In this document: positions 1-10,915 of the stretch, piece by piece
Position numbering within the stretch: position 1 is the first letter of the stretch
How the letters are laid out: the number at the start of each line of letters is the position of its first letter
Source: Megalopta genalis
Lineage: Eukaryota; Arthropoda; Insecta; Hymenoptera; Halictidae
Direction: 5' to 3'
Length of the DNA: 64,000 bases
Assembly (NCBI RefSeq): GCF_051020955.1
Contig: NC_135013.1
Location: 248,001-312,000 of the forward strand
The notes under the pieces: generated by a model
Told to the model about the DNA's origin: nothing
Database searches by the model: none
What the model saw: only the letters and a program-made list of their open reading frames with translations
Made by a program: the position numbers and the translations under genes

Positions 1-269
1 TGATGTAACGGCCTGGGTTTTCCTCAGGGCCGTTGCGCTCGGACGTCCTGCGTCCGGGTCCGTTTTGCGTGCCCTTCGGAATTTCCCGTTATTTATGACG
101 GTCTCGTTGACTATCGAGAATCAGGTAAAAAAGAAACTCTACTGGCTTATTGCTATCCGGACCGGAAACAGCTTACTCAAAGATAGCCTTTTCGAAGGAG
201 AGTCATAAATATGTTAGTCGTTTGCGCGAGAAATAAATCTTTTCTTATGCGCGCCGACTGGCCGCTACA
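1..269 (-). repeat. 3' LTR of the Gypsy element, truncated by the window edge
   Basis: Bases 1-269 match 4742-5010 almost base for base. Read on the minus strand the repeat begins TGTAGCGGCC at 269 and runs off the window at 1. It directly follows the polypurine tract. Confidence 0.93.
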
Positions 270-283
270 TCACCCCCTTACCA
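270..283 (-). other. Polypurine tract
   Basis: On the minus strand a purine run (GGTAAGGGGGTGA) sits immediately before the LTR start at 269. This is the expected plus-strand priming site of an LTR retrotransposon. Confidence 0.8.
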
Positions 284-351
284 GTGCAAACGTTACTATC
301 TCTAATACATTCGCTTATGTCTACCTTAAGGTTACTGTCGCTGGCTGTTCG

Positions 352-3300
352 CTACCTAACGCCTACCTGGAGCCTTTCCGGAAGTCGTTCTCTTCTACCG
401 GAACGAGTACGGGGCTCAGGCGCGTTGCTGTGACTGCTGTCTGACGTATTGCTGTGTTGCTCGAGGTCGTTACCGACGTACTTGTCGTCGATGATGTAGG
501 CGGGTTTGAGCCTATCGACTGAGACGGTGGTCTCTTTGCCTCGAACCCGCACCACAAAGTTCTTGATGTCGTTGCTCCTGGATACGACAGGGAACGGTCC
601 GTCGTACGGATTTTGGAGGGGGCCTCGTACCGCGTCTGTCCGTATGAAGACGTGCGATGTTGTCGCGAGGTCCTTAAAGATGAACATCCTCCTTTGTCCG
701 TGGCGGGAACCTTGTGTCGGTCGTATCTTACGGAAATGGTCGCGCAGCTGTTCTATCACCTGGGCCTGGTCGGTCGCGTTGGTATCGTTGTCGCAGAACA
801 TCTCTGCGGGGAGCTTGATGTTCTCGCCGTACACCAACTCCGCGGCTGATGACTTTAGGTCATCTCGGTACGCCGCTCGTATGCCCAGCAGAACGGCAGG
901 TAACGCGTCGGTCCACCGGTCGTCGGCACGACATTTTATCGCCGCTTTCAGCTGCCGGTGAAAACGCTCGACCATGCCGTTTGCTGCGGGGTGGTACGCC
1001 GTAGTTCTTAAATGCTTACATCCGAGTAAGTGGTTCAATTGTCTGAACAGATGGGACTCGAACTGCCGGCCCTGATCCGTCGTTATTCTGGCCGGTGTCC
1101 CAAAACATGGAATCCACCCCGAAACAAAGGCACGCGCGACTGTTTCGGCTTCGATGTTCTCGAGCGGTAAAGCTTCTGGCCAACGCGTATACCTATCGAT
1201 GGAGGTGAGGCAGTATCTATTGCCCCTCGACGTAGGTAGTGGTCCTACCAAGTCGAGGTGCACGTGCTCAAACCTGCTCGACGGCGGCGCGAAGGTGCCT
1301 ACCGGACTCGAGACATGCCTGGTGATTTTTGCTTTCTGGCACGCGAGGCAGCTCCGACTCCACTCTCGGCAATCCTTTTCCATCGACGGCCAAACGAAGC
1401 GCTGTTTCACCAGACGGATTGTCGCCTTTACACCGGGATGCGACAATCCGTGTACGGCGTCGAAAATTTGGCGTCGGAAAGGAGCCGTTATGAATGGACG
1501 CACGTTACCAGTTGAAACGTCGCAATAGACAGGCGCGTCGCTGTCTATCGTGCGTATCCGTTTCAGGTCCAACGAGGTATCAGACGCATTTATGTACTTC
1601 TCGACTTCGTTGTCGTGCTCTTGCGAGCGTGCTAATTGCGCGTAATTAATGGACGTAACAGTCTCAACTCGCGAGAGTGCGTCTGCGACCTCGTTGTCCT
1701 TGCCGCTAACGTGTTTTATGTTCGTGGTGAACTGTCCGATAAGGTCGAGATATCGGAACTGTCTCGGCGTGCACTTGTCCGATCTTTGTTTGAACGCGAA
1801 CACTATCGGTTTGTGGTCCGTGTAAATTATAAATTCGCGTCCCTCAATCGCATGGCGGAAATGCTTTACTGCTGTGTAAATCGCCAGCAGCTCGCGGTCA
1901 TATGCGCTATATTTTTTCTGTGCAGGTGACAAGGCTTTCGTGCAAGAAGCTAACGGTTGCAACGAACCGCCTTGCCACTGCTGCAGCGTCGCTCCTAGCG
2001 CGAAATCTGATGCATCGACCATGATTGAGAGGCGCGAATCGTTCGACGGATGCGCCAATAGTGTCGCGTTCGCTAACGCGGTCTTTAGGTTTTCTAGTGC
2101 AGATTCCGCCTCACTCGTCCACTGCACGGGCGTGTTGCCTTTCAGCTTGCGCCCCCGCAACAGCAGATTGAGTGGAGCCTGCAACGTGGCCGCGCCGGGT
2201 ATGAATCTACGATAAAAATTGACCATACCTAGGAAACCGCGCAGTTGTTTGACTGTTGCGGGTTTCGGGTATTCGCGTATGGCCTTAACTTTCTCGGCTA
2301 GTGGCCTGGTACCCTCGGCGCTGACCTCGTAACCTAAAAACCTCACTACCGATTCCGCGAATACGCATTTGCTCGGGTTCACGACGATTCCGTACTCCTG
2401 CAGACGTGAAAAAAGTGTGCGCAGGTGATCTCTATGCTCCGTCTCATTACCTGACGCCACTAGGATGTCGTCGAGGTATGCGTAGCAGAAATCCAGTCCC
2501 CTTATCACGGTGTCCATGAACCGCTGGAACGTCTGCGCTGCATTTTTCAGTCCGAAGGGCATAACTACATATTCGTACAAACCGAACGGCATCGTTATCG
2601 CGGTTTTCGGAATGTCCTCCGGATGGACGGGGATTTGGTGGTACGCGCGCACCAAATCAATCGTGGTAAAAATCGTCTTTCCGGACAACATTCTCGAAAA
2701 ATCCTCGATGTGCGGGATCGGATAGCGGTCTGGGATCGTACGGGCATTGAGTAACCTGTAGTCTCCACAGGGTCTCCATCCGTTATCCTTCTTCGCAACC
2801 ATGTGAAGGACTGAGGCCCACTGGCTCTTAGAAGGACGGATGTGACCAAGACTTAACATGCCCTCAAATTCTGTTCTAGCATTTCTGAAAAGTTCGGACG
2901 ATAAACGTCGCGGCTTACTATACACTGGTGGACCTGCGGTAGTCGTAATATGGTGTGTTACCTCGTGAGCGATCGGTCTGTTCGGCCGCGCTGCTGGACG
3001 CACGAGAGACGGGAACTCCGCTAGAAGTTGCTGGTACGGCGAGTACCCGACGATCGCCTTGATGGTCGGTGTTGTTGAGGCGGCGATCCTCCCGCTGGAT
3101 GTCAACGTGGTCGTCCGGTCGAGGAGTCGTCTTCCCGCGAGGTCCACTAGTAACCCATAGTGCGCCAGGAAGTCGGCTCCGATGATGGGTTTGGAGACGT
3201 CCGCTATCACGAATCTCCACGTGAACGACCGTCGTAATCCCAGGTCCAGGTCTACTGGTTTCAGCCCGTACGTGCCGATGACGGACCCGTTTGCCGCGAA

Positions 3301-3543
3301 CAGTTCGTGTTTCGCTTTTTTCAACGGGCCTTTAATGTACGCACGCGGGTACACGCACAGGTCTGAACCGGTGTCTATAAGGTACTCTTCGTTCTTGCTG
3401 CGTTCAAGAATGAAGAGGCGGCGGGTCCGCGGTCCATCACAATTTGCCGCATTTACCGTGATGCCCGATCGTTTCCCGCGTCGAATGTGCACGGCTGTCG
3501 GCACTTCGTGGATCTCGTTCCGAAGGTCTGGTGGTACCAGCAA
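352..3543 (-). CDS. pol: Gypsy pol polyprotein (protease, RT, RNase H, integrase)
   Basis: An open frame of 1063 codons encodes the replication enzymes. In order: an aspartic protease with DTGS near residue 57; a reverse transcriptase with the YLDD catalytic motif near residue 360; RNase H with the MVDASD and YTDHKP motifs; an integrase with an HHCC zinc domain (HPGV followed by CLAC) and a catalytic core starting HLDLVGPLP. I see no internal stop. The frame overlaps the end of gag by about 90 bases and is shifted by -1 relative to it, so pol is probably made by -1 ribosomal frameshifting; the first methionine is likely not the true start. Copy number and activity cannot be judged from one window. 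Confidence 0.93.
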   Translation of the reverse strand: MLVPPDLRNEIHEVPTAVHIRRGKRSGITVNAANCDGPRTRRLFILERSKNEEYLIDTGSDLCVYPRAYIKGPLKKAKHELFAANGSVIGTYGLKPVDLDLGLRRSFTWRFVIADVSKPIIGADFLAHYGLLVDLAGRRLLDRTTTLTSSGRIAASTTPTIKAIVGYSPYQQLLAEFPSLVRPAARPNRPIAHEVTHHITTTAGPPVYSKPRRLSSELFRNARTEFEGMLSLGHIRPSKSQWASVLHMVAKKDNGWRPCGDYRLLNARTIPDRYPIPHIEDFSRMLSGKTIFTTIDLVRAYHQIPVHPEDIPKTAITMPFGLYEYVVMPFGLKNAAQTFQRFMDTVIRGLDFCYAYLDDILVASGNETEHRDHLRTLFSRLQEYGIVVNPSKCVFAESVVRFLGYEVSAEGTRPLAEKVKAIREYPKPATVKQLRGFLGMVNFYRRFIPGAATLQAPLNLLLRGRKLKGNTPVQWTSEAESALENLKTALANATLLAHPSNDSRLSIMVDASDFALGATLQQWQGGSLQPLASCTKALSPAQKKYSAYDRELLAIYTAVKHFRHAIEGREFIIYTDHKPIVFAFKQRSDKCTPRQFRYLDLIGQFTTNIKHVSGKDNEVADALSRVETVTSINYAQLARSQEHDNEVEKYINASDTSLDLKRIRTIDSDAPVYCDVSTGNVRPFITAPFRRQIFDAVHGLSHPGVKATIRLVKQRFVWPSMEKDCREWSRSCLACQKAKITRHVSSPVGTFAPPSSRFEHVHLDLVGPLPTSRGNRYCLTSIDRYTRWPEALPLENIEAETVARAFVSGWIPCFGTPARITTDQGRQFESHLFRQLNHLLGCKHLRTTAYHPAANGMVERFHRQLKAAIKCRADDRWTDALPAVLLGIRAAYRDDLKSSAAELVYGENIKLPAEMFCDNDTNATDQAQVIEQLRDHFRKIRPTQGSRHGQRRMFIFKDLATTSHVFIRTDAVRGPLQNPYDGPFPVVSRSNDIKNFVVRVRGKETTVSVDRLKPAYIIDDKYVGNDLEQHSNTSDSSHSNAPEPRTRSGRRERLPERLQVGVR

Positions 3544-4301
3544 TGGTCCACGTTTCGCGGGGATGCGCTCCGGCGTCGGCCTCTGGATCCCGAACGGACG
3601 CGGTGTCTCCTCGAACGGTGCCTCGATGTTGATCGGTTATCACGGGTCCGCGGACGTGTGAGCTCGCTGACGACGAGCTTGAATTCCTCCAGCAGGCCTC
3701 TCATTGCCTCTGTCGTCTCGGTCTGCGGGGCGGCTACGCTGGCCACGTGGGCTTGGGTTGTGCCCTCGTGTATCTGATCCGCGATTTGCGCCAGCTTGTT
3801 TAGCGGGATGTCTGGCTGCGCGCTTACGATCGCCCGGATCATGCTGGGTAGCCTGCCAGTCCATAATGTACCCAGGAATTTGTCCGGTACTGCCTGACCC
3901 GCCAAGTTCTGCATGTGCCGCAGAAATTGAGATGGCGTTTTGTCTCCCATCTCCTCTTTTTCCAGCAGCTGCTGGATTCGTCTCCCTTCGGACGCGGACA
4001 GGCGCCGGATTAGTTCGCCTTTTAGTGTCTCATACTTCTCGGTGGCCGGCGGTGACGTGATTATGTCCTGGACCACCAGGGCATATTTCGGTTCCAGTTG
4101 CGACATCACGTACTTGTACTTCGTCGTGTCCGCGGTGACGCCATTCAAAGCGAACTGGCCTTCTATCTGGTGGAACCAGATCGCCGGTTGTGCGGGCCAG
4201 AACGGTGGCACTCGTATGCCGACCCGGCACACCTCAGGTAACGCGGCGTTTCCCTGGCTCATACCTGCGTCCATTTCTGCCCTTATTTTACGGCGTGTCA
4301 C
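3453..4301 (-). CDS. gag: Gypsy gag polyprotein
   Basis: The frame has 282 codons. The N-terminal half has the retrotransposon gag fold pattern (WFHQIEGQF, later LLEKEEMGDKTPSQFLRHM), which forms the particle shell. The C-terminus is rich in Arg and Ser and carries a Cys-His box, C-W-Y-H then C and C, unlike the usual CCHC knuckle; this form is known from CsRn1-type elements. The frame starts about 50 bases after the putative primer site and its 3' end overlaps pol in the -1 frame. The whole frame is open, matching the good state of pol. Confidence 0.9.
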   Translation of the reverse strand: MTRRKIRAEMDAGMSQGNAALPEVCRVGIRVPPFWPAQPAIWFHQIEGQFALNGVTADTTKYKYVMSQLEPKYALVVQDIITSPPATEKYETLKGELIRRLSASEGRRIQQLLEKEEMGDKTPSQFLRHMQNLAGQAVPDKFLGTLWTGRLPSMIRAIVSAQPDIPLNKLAQIADQIHEGTTQAHVASVAAPQTETTEAMRGLLEEFKLVVSELTRPRTRDNRSTSRHRSRRHRVRSGSRGRRRSASPRNVDHCWYHQTFGTRSTKCRQPCTFDAGNDRASR

Positions 4302-4351
4302 TTGTGATTAACTTACCCGTCGTTTTTTTAGTCGCGCACTGCACAGTTATC

Positions 4352-4367
4352 GCACGTCGAGTCACCA
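4352..4367 (-). other. Primer binding site, tRNA-Trp type
   Basis: Read on the plus strand, CACGTCGAGTCACCA closely matches the 3' end of eukaryotic tRNA-Trp, which from memory ends CACGTCGGGGTCACCA; here it is one base short with one change. It lies just inside the 5' LTR. tRNA-Trp priming is reported for CsRn1-type elements. The mismatches may reflect decay. Confidence 0.7.
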
Positions 4368-4368
4368 A

Positions 4369-5010
4369 TTTAGTTATGGGGTGTGTTCTGGTAAATAACT
4401 GGTGCGTGCGGTGTAACTATTAAACTTTATTTATTAAGTTGCGTAGAAACACTTTCGGGTAGTGTGACGTCGTAGCAAGAGAGGTCTGAGAAGTATGAGA
4501 GGTAAGATAGGTATCAAAGGTATGAGGAGTATCAAAGGTATGAGAGCGAGCATCTCACTGCTGCTCTTTTTATATTATCCTGTTTGCCCCCGGCAAGGGC
4601 TCTGGACACCCCCTGATTGGTTGACCCGCGAATGGGTTTTCCCAATCAGCGTTGTCCATCTCCTTCTCACCGTGTTGTCCCTTACGCCCTCAGCGCGTCC
4701 CGATTTGGGACAGCGTGGTGATCGGAGTGGATGCTTTTTTATGATGTAACGGCCTGGGTTTTCCTCAGGGCCGTTGCGCTCGGACGTCCGGCGTTAGGGT
4801 CCGTTTTGCGTGCCCTTCGGAATTTCCCGTTATTTATGACGGTCTCGTTGACTATCGAGAATCAGGTAAAAAAGAAACTCTACTGGTTTATTGCCATCCG
4901 GACCGGACACAGCTTACCCAAAGATAGCCTTTTCGAAGGAGAGCCATAAATATGTTAGTCGTTTGCGCGAGAAATCAATCTTTTCTTATGCGCGCCGACT
5001 GGCCGCTACA
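4369..5010 (-). repeat. 5' LTR of the Gypsy element
   Basis: The LTR starts at 5010 (TGTAGCGGCC on the minus strand) and ends near 4369, just before the primer site. About 640 bases. An AATAAA-type polyadenylation signal is visible on the minus strand at about 4425-4435. The inner boundary is inferred from the primer site, not from a second full LTR. Confidence 0.8.
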
Positions 5011-8000
5011 ATTTAAAATTATATCATGTGTTTCGCATGGAATAGAAGCTAACTCGCTTGTTTCGCATGCAGTTCAATCTAAATCATTTATATCGCAAGT
5101 ATTTGAAGCTAAATCATTTGTTTCGCAAGAATTAGAATCTAAACCATCTACTTCGAATTGATTTGTAGCTAAATCATTTGTTTCGCGTGGATTTGAAGGT
5201 AAACTTTTTACTTCGCTTTGATTTGAAGCTAAATCATTTGTTTCGCATGCATTTGAAGGTAAAACCTTCTATTCCGTATTGATTTGAAGCTAAATCATGT
5301 GTTTCGCATGGATTTGAAGCTAACTCGTTTGTTTCGCACGCAGTTGAAGCTAAATCATTTACATCGCAAGTATTTGAAGCTAAATCGTTTATTGCGCTTC
5401 CAGTTGAAGCTAAATCATTTATATCGCAAGTATGTGAAGCTAATTCATTTGTTTCGCATGGATTTGAAGCAAAACCTTCTACTTCGCATTGATTTGAAGC
5501 AAAATTATGTGTTTCGCAAGGATTTTAAGCTAAATCGTTTGTTTCGCATGCCGTTGAAGCTAAACCTTCTATTCCGCATTGATTTGAAACTGAATCATGT
5601 GTTTCGCACGCATTTGAAGCTAAACCTTCTATACCGCATCGATTTGAAGCTAAATCATACGTTTGGCATACATTTGTAGCTAAATCTTCTACTTCGCATT
5701 GATTTGAAGCTATGTCATGTGTTTCGCATGGATTTGATGCTACCTCGCTTGTTTCGCTTCCAGGTGAAGCTAAATCATTTATATCGCAAGTATGTGGAAC
5801 TGAATCACTTGTTTCATATGGATTTGAAGCTAAACCTTCTACTCCGCATTGATTTGAAGCTAAATCATGTGTTTCGAATGGTGTTGAAGCTAACTCGCTT
5901 GTTTCGCTTCCAGATGCAGCTAAATCATTCATATCGCAAGTATTTGAAGTTAAATCATGTGTTTCTCATGTATTTGAATCTAAGCCTTCTACTTCGCATT
6001 GATTTGAAGCTAAACCATGTGATTCGCATGGATTTGAAATTAATTCGATTGTTTCGCCTGCATTTGAAGCTATATCACTCATATCGCAAGTATTTGAAGC
6101 TAAATCATTTGTGTCGCATGGATTTGAAGCTAAGCCTCATACTTCGCATTGATTTGAAACTAAATCATGTGTTTCGCATGGAGTTGAAGCTAATTCGTTT
6201 GTTTCGCCTGCATTTGAAGCTTTTTCATTTAAACCGCAAGTATTTGAAGGTAAATCATTTGTTTCGCATGGATTTGAAGCTAAGCCTTCTACTTCGCATT
6301 GATTTGAAGTTAAATCATGTTTTTCCCTTGGATTTGAAGCTAACTCGTTTGTTGCGCATGCAGTTGAAGCTAAATCATGTTTATCATAAGTATTTGAAGC
6401 TAAACCATTTGTTTCGCATGGATTTGAAACTAAGCCTTCTACTTCGCATTGATTTGAAGTTAAATCATCTGTTTCCCTGGGATTTGAAGCTATCTCGTTT
6501 GATTCGCATGCAGTTTAAGCTAAATCATGTTTATCATAAGTATTTGAAGCTAAACCATTTGTTTCGCATGGATTTGAAACTAAGCCTTCTACTTCACATT
6601 GATTTGAAGTTAAATCATGTGTTTCCCTGGGATTTGAAGCTAACTCGTTTGATTCGCATGCAGTTGAAGCTAGATCATGTTTATCATAAGTATTTGAAGC
6701 TAAACCATTTGTTTCGCATGGATTTGAAACTAAGCCTTCTACTTCGCATTGATTTGAAGTTAAATCATGTGTTTCCCTGGGATTTGAAGCTATCTCGTTT
6801 GATTCGCATGCAGTTGAAGCTAAATCATGTTTATCACAAGTATTTGAAGCTAAACCATTTGTTTCGCATTGATTTGAAGCTAAGCCAACTACTTCTCATT
6901 GATTTGAATTTAAATCATGTGTTTCCCTGGGATTTGAAGCTAACTCGTTTGATTCGCATGCAGTTGAAGCTAGATCATGTTTATCATAAGTATTTGAAGC
7001 TAAACCATTTGTTTCGCATGGATTTGAAACTAAGCCTTCTACTTCGCATTGATTTGAAGTTAAATCATGTGTTTCCCTGGGATTTGAAGCTATCTCGTTT
7101 GATTCGCATGCAGTTGAAGCTAAATCATGTTTATCACAAGTATTTGAAGCTAAACCATTTGTTTCGCATTGATTTGAAGCTAAGCCAACTACTTCTCATT
7201 GATTTGAATTTAAATCATGTGTTTCCCTGGGATTTGAAGCTAACTCGTTTGATTCGCATGCAGTTGAAGCTAGATCATGTTTATCACAAGTATTTGAAGC
7301 TAAACCATTTGTTTTGCATTGATTTGAAGCTAAGCCTACCACTTCGCATTGATTTGAAATTAAATCATGTGTTTCTCTTGGATTTGAAGCTAACTCGTTT
7401 GATTCACATGCAGTTGAAGCTAAATCATGTTTATCACAAGGATCTGTATCTAAACCATCTGTTTCGCAAGAATATGATGCTAAACCATGTGTTTCGCACG
7501 AATTTGTAGCTAAATCATGTGTTTGGCATGGATTTGTATCTAACTCGTTTGTTTCGCCTGCATTTGAAGCTATGTCACTTATATTCGCAAGTATTTGAAG
7601 CTAAATCATTCGTCTCACATGTTTTTGAAGCTAAGCTTTCTACTTCACATTTTTTTGAATCTAAATCATGTTTTTGGATTGGATTTGAAGCTAACTCGTT
7701 TGTTTCGCCTGCATTTGAAGCTAAATCATGTATATCACAAGTATTTGAAGCTAAACCATTTGTTTTTCTCATTGGTGTGAATATAAGCCTCATACTTCGC
7801 ATTGATTTGAAACTAAATCATGTGTTTCGCATGGATTTGAAGCTAACTCGTTTGTTTCGCCTGCATTTGAAGCTATTTCATTTAACCCGCTAGTATTTGC
7901 AGATAAACCATTTGTTTCGCATTGATTTGAAGCTAAGCCTACTACTTCGCATTGATTTGAAGTTAAATCATGTGTTTCCCTTGGATTTGAAGCTAACTCG

Positions 8001-8030
8001 TTTGATTCGCATGCAGTTGAAGCTAGAGTT
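5011..8030. repeat. 30-bp minisatellite array with higher-order repeats
   Basis: About 100 imperfect copies of a 30-base unit related to GATTTGAAGCTAAATCATTT plus GTTTCGCATG. Because 30 is a multiple of 3, long frames stay open on both strands: a plus-strand frame of 601 codons (5704-7509) built on the decapeptide MDLKLNHLFR, and minus-strand frames built on CETHDLASNP. From about 6420 a five-unit, 150-base higher-order repeat is clear, and 6610-7285 has an almost perfect 300-base period. I see no start context, intron signal or signal peptide pointing to a real gene. A decayed repeat-protein exon on the minus strand is possible but unproven. Confidence 0.95.
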
Positions 8031-8340
8031 TTGGAATAGAAAAGTTTCGAGTTTAGAAGTTTCGGTGATTCAATCATTTATCCATTTTATTCATTAACAA
8101 TCATGATCTTGTAGTTATTTCATCTATATACTGAAAATTAAGATGTAATTTTTTCATTGGAAAAATCATACTACTGTATATACGTATGTATAATAATAAT
8201 ATTAATCGTAATAATAATTCTTATTATAACGTATGCTGGAATTTCGAAATTTATCCAATCATTTTCTATCAAATAATCTTTATAATTTCAACAATTTTAA
8301 AATAGAAAATGTACATTATTGACGCTTATATTAGAAATTA
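8031..8340. other. AT-rich spacer
   Basis: Unique AT-rich sequence between the minisatellite and the last recognisable piece of the TOP3A pseudogene. It holds short TAATAATA runs. I see no gene. Confidence 0.6.
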
Positions 8341-8889
8341 TATTACAAATTGGTCCAGTATTAATATTTGTAGCTGTCACGTGGCTTTGTTTTCATTTGA
8401 ATTATTTTGCATTTGTTGCGCATCGTCTGCCGCCCACAGAAAAAAATCACAACCCGTACCTTTTGGTTTGGCGCATGTATAGAATAATCTTCCTAAAACA
8501 CGTATTACAAATGCAATGACAAAATCACGTATAATCATCATTTCACAAATATCTGAAAAATAAAATTCTATATGATACCTTGATACCTATCGACGTGCTT
8601 TTATTGTATCTATATGTTCAGCATGTGTAGTATCTTTACCAATACCAAATTTGTCCATTAAAGTAATCAAGTCGGCTTCAGTTAATAATTGCGGCGGAGA
8701 CGTTTCTTCTTGTACCATGTTGATACTGGTAGATCTAAAAATCTGTCCTTCTTGGTATACAAGAATTTCTTTGTCGCTCCATTTTTCATATATATATGCA
8801 TCTTGTTCGGTCCTTCAACGAAATTTTCGTGCTGCATCCGACTAACTTTGTTCGGGACGAATGACCTTTTCTTTTATTCCTGAAAAACA

Positions 8890-9470
8890 TTTATTAACGG
8901 GAAATCTTCGGCTCAGCAAGACAAATTGACAGTCCTTCAACGAATGACGTGCAATCAACAGAGGGTCACGTTCGTTGGACTTTCAATTTCGAAGAGCCAT
9001 AGTCTTCTTTCTTGCCATTTCTAAACTTATAATTTTCGAGCCATATTCTTTCCGGCAATAAAGCCATTTCTGCCTTTTTGAACAATGCACACCTTCATCG
9101 GCAGCATTTTTTATGACAGGGTCGCTAGCACGCACCGCTTCGGTCGCCCGCCCAGGGTTTCTTGCTACCTGCGGCACTGCGCGCTACGTCACTCTACGTC
9201 CCCTTCCATCGCGTCACTGACCAACGAATTTCGAGTTTTCTATCCACGAAACTGTATAAAAACTCGAAACCGATTCTTCTCTTGATCAGTTGTCACTTGT
9301 CAGATCGATCAGTCAGTGTCAGTTGAACTCAATTCATTTTAAACCAAATACAATTAGTCACCTAAGTGTTAAAACCATTCTACATCAACCTATCATCCAT
9401 ATCACTTGAAAGAGTCATACGGAATCACGCAGACTCGGTGTCATATAAATTTGAATCGGAGACTTACGAC
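8890..9470. other. Non-homologous segment inside a TOP3A intron, with a promoter-like core
   Basis: This stretch separates two TOP3A exon remnants and matches neither. It carries a plus-strand TATA box and initiator near 9255-9290, followed by text resembling an LTR leader, so a solo LTR or other insertion is plausible. A 13-base direct repeat (GTCCTTCAACGAA) lies at about 8812 and 8932, near its left border. I could not define ends. Confidence 0.4.
9255..9290 (+). promoter_or_regulatory. TATA box plus arthropod initiator
   Basis: TATAAAAA at 9255-9262 is followed by TCAGT at 9286-9290. The spacing of about 33 bases from TATA to the initiator A fits an arthropod core promoter. It lies in the insertion-like segment, so it probably belongs to a retroelement. 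Confidence 0.5.
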
Positions 9471-9476
9471 CTCCGT

Positions 9477-9503
9477 AGATCAAACAGTTTCACTGTTTGA
9501 TCT
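9477..9503. repeat. Perfect 12-bp hairpin with 3-base loop
   Basis: AGATCAAACAGT at 9477-9488 is mirrored by its reverse complement at 9492-9503 around the loop TTC. It lies at the 3' edge of a TOP3A exon remnant. Confidence 0.8.
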
Positions 9504-10915
9504 CACCGAGAAAACGTGAAAAAACACATCTAAATAATTTCGTTCAGTAATTTGTAAACCATTGGCAATAAACTTTTCGCCTGCTATATCAATTTCTATT
9601 GTTGTTTCTTGTCCTATTGCGTTCTTAGATAAACAAGCCAAAAAATGTCGGACCACAAATTCGTAAACTTTTGCTTCATTACCTGTCATAAAATGTTGAC
9701 CAAAATGTCATAAAACTGTTATAAATTGTATAAACAATGAACTTCACCTTATAAATCATTTTTGAATTTTATCGGATGTATGGGAGGATGGGCTTGATCA
9801 CTTTTTTTCCCTTGTCGAGGATTTAATCCTTCCTGAAGTAATTGCTGTGCGTAACTACCCCAATCAGAACTATCAATTTGCTGATTTACTAAAGGTACAA
9901 GATTCAATTCCTTTCGAAATATATTCGTTTCTGTACATGGATAACTAATTAAACCTTGACTGTATAATTTTTCTGCTGTTTTCATAGTTTCTTTAGCACT
10001 TAAGTGAAGTTTTCTAGATCCTTGTTTCTCAAGTTCCTAAGTTTATTTAGATCCCAGGTATTCATTAATGTCTTGTCGCTTTTATCTCAACAAATATTTT
10101 ATACTTACAACTGTGTCCAATGGCAGTGGTCTCCACTTGCTCTTAGGCTTACTTGGTACTTTTTCTACTGTGGCGTTGGGTTCTTCTAAACATGTCTGTT
10201 TCCAGCAGAATTTCACACAGTAATTTTTCAAACCATCTCCCTCTCACCCATCTGAATTCCACTGAAACCTCATCACGAGTATCTATCACTTTCATCTTCC
10301 AATATGGCTCTGATTTGAACCTTTCTATAGCTAAATATCTTTCAACTACAAATCCTAAAGTTTGGGACAACTGCCATAAGTGATAAGCATATCAGCAAGA
10401 TTTCTGGGAAATACTTTTTGCAGTCTCAATGTTTGAAATCTAGCAGCACCTAGAAACATTACTGTGTTTAAATGCTATATTATAACAAACACTTACTTGT
10501 ACTCTAATGAAACATTCTTGTTGTATACCTATTCTCAGGTCCAGTTCACTACGGACATCAACAGCATTGCTGACCGCTTCATATTAGGTTTAACTGCTTG
10601 ACAGACTTGAATAATTTCAAACCCAATATTCTCTCCTTCACGATCACAATCTGTCCAAATAATTAATGCACTGCCCTTTTTTGCTTCTCTTTCTAGAGTT
10701 TGTTTAATTTTTATATAACTTTCTTCTATGCATTGCTTACGATATGCACTTACGATATGCTTTTGTAAATGCATAATTCAACAAGTCATTCATCATATCA
10801 CAATTTTGACCCCATACATTGAAATTAAATTCATAAATTTTATTGTAGGGAGACAATCCTTCTCGTCTCTTTTAGATCCGATATATCTTTGCCAAAAAGA
10901 GATACGGCACCGATT

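Larger units (their letters stand above)
1..5010 (-). mobile_element. Ty3/Gypsy LTR retrotransposon, CsRn1-like clade
   Basis: The element lies on the minus strand: 5' LTR at 4369-5010, primer site, gag, pol, polypurine tract, and a 3' LTR cut by the window start. The shared part of the two LTRs (269 bases) differs at about nine positions by eye, so the insertion is not brand new, yet gag and pol are both open. The clade call rests on the gag Cys-His box with a C-W-Y-H start and on a primer site resembling the tRNA-Trp 3' end; both are known for CsRn1-type elements. It sits at the edge of the 30-bp minisatellite array. The far flank is outside the window, so the target duplication cannot be checked. 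Confidence 0.9.
8350..10915 (-). pseudogene. TOP3A: DNA topoisomerase III alpha pseudogene, introns retained
   Basis: Successive minus-strand pieces match TOP3A in order. They are: an N-terminal toprim part (YNKIYEF, near 10850); the metal-binding TDCDREGENIGFEII (near 10650); DVRSELDLRIG (near 10550); GAARFQTLRLQKVFP (near 10430); LGFVVERY (near 10350); the active-site segment (near 9930); the gate domain (9480-9689); TSPPQLLTEADLI (8600-8790); and a GRF zinc finger with CAKPKGTGCDFF (8380-8480). GT...AG introns remain, so it is not a processed copy. It is broken: a deletion joins VKPN to VSNAVDV out of frame; a loss of about four bases follows ITYGSC; a CAA-to-TAA change precedes GNEAKVYEF; and the conserved Arg of SYPRTETN is Cys. 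Most of the segment after the KAR motif is missing. The functional paralog must lie elsewhere. Confidence 0.9.

Noticed and set aside
5704..7509. 601-codon plus-strand frame as a real gene
   Set aside because: It follows directly from a repeat unit of 30 bases without stops; no start context, domain or splice signal.
5011..8030. CRISPR-like array
   Set aside because: The units abut without spacers and vary internally; this is a minisatellite.
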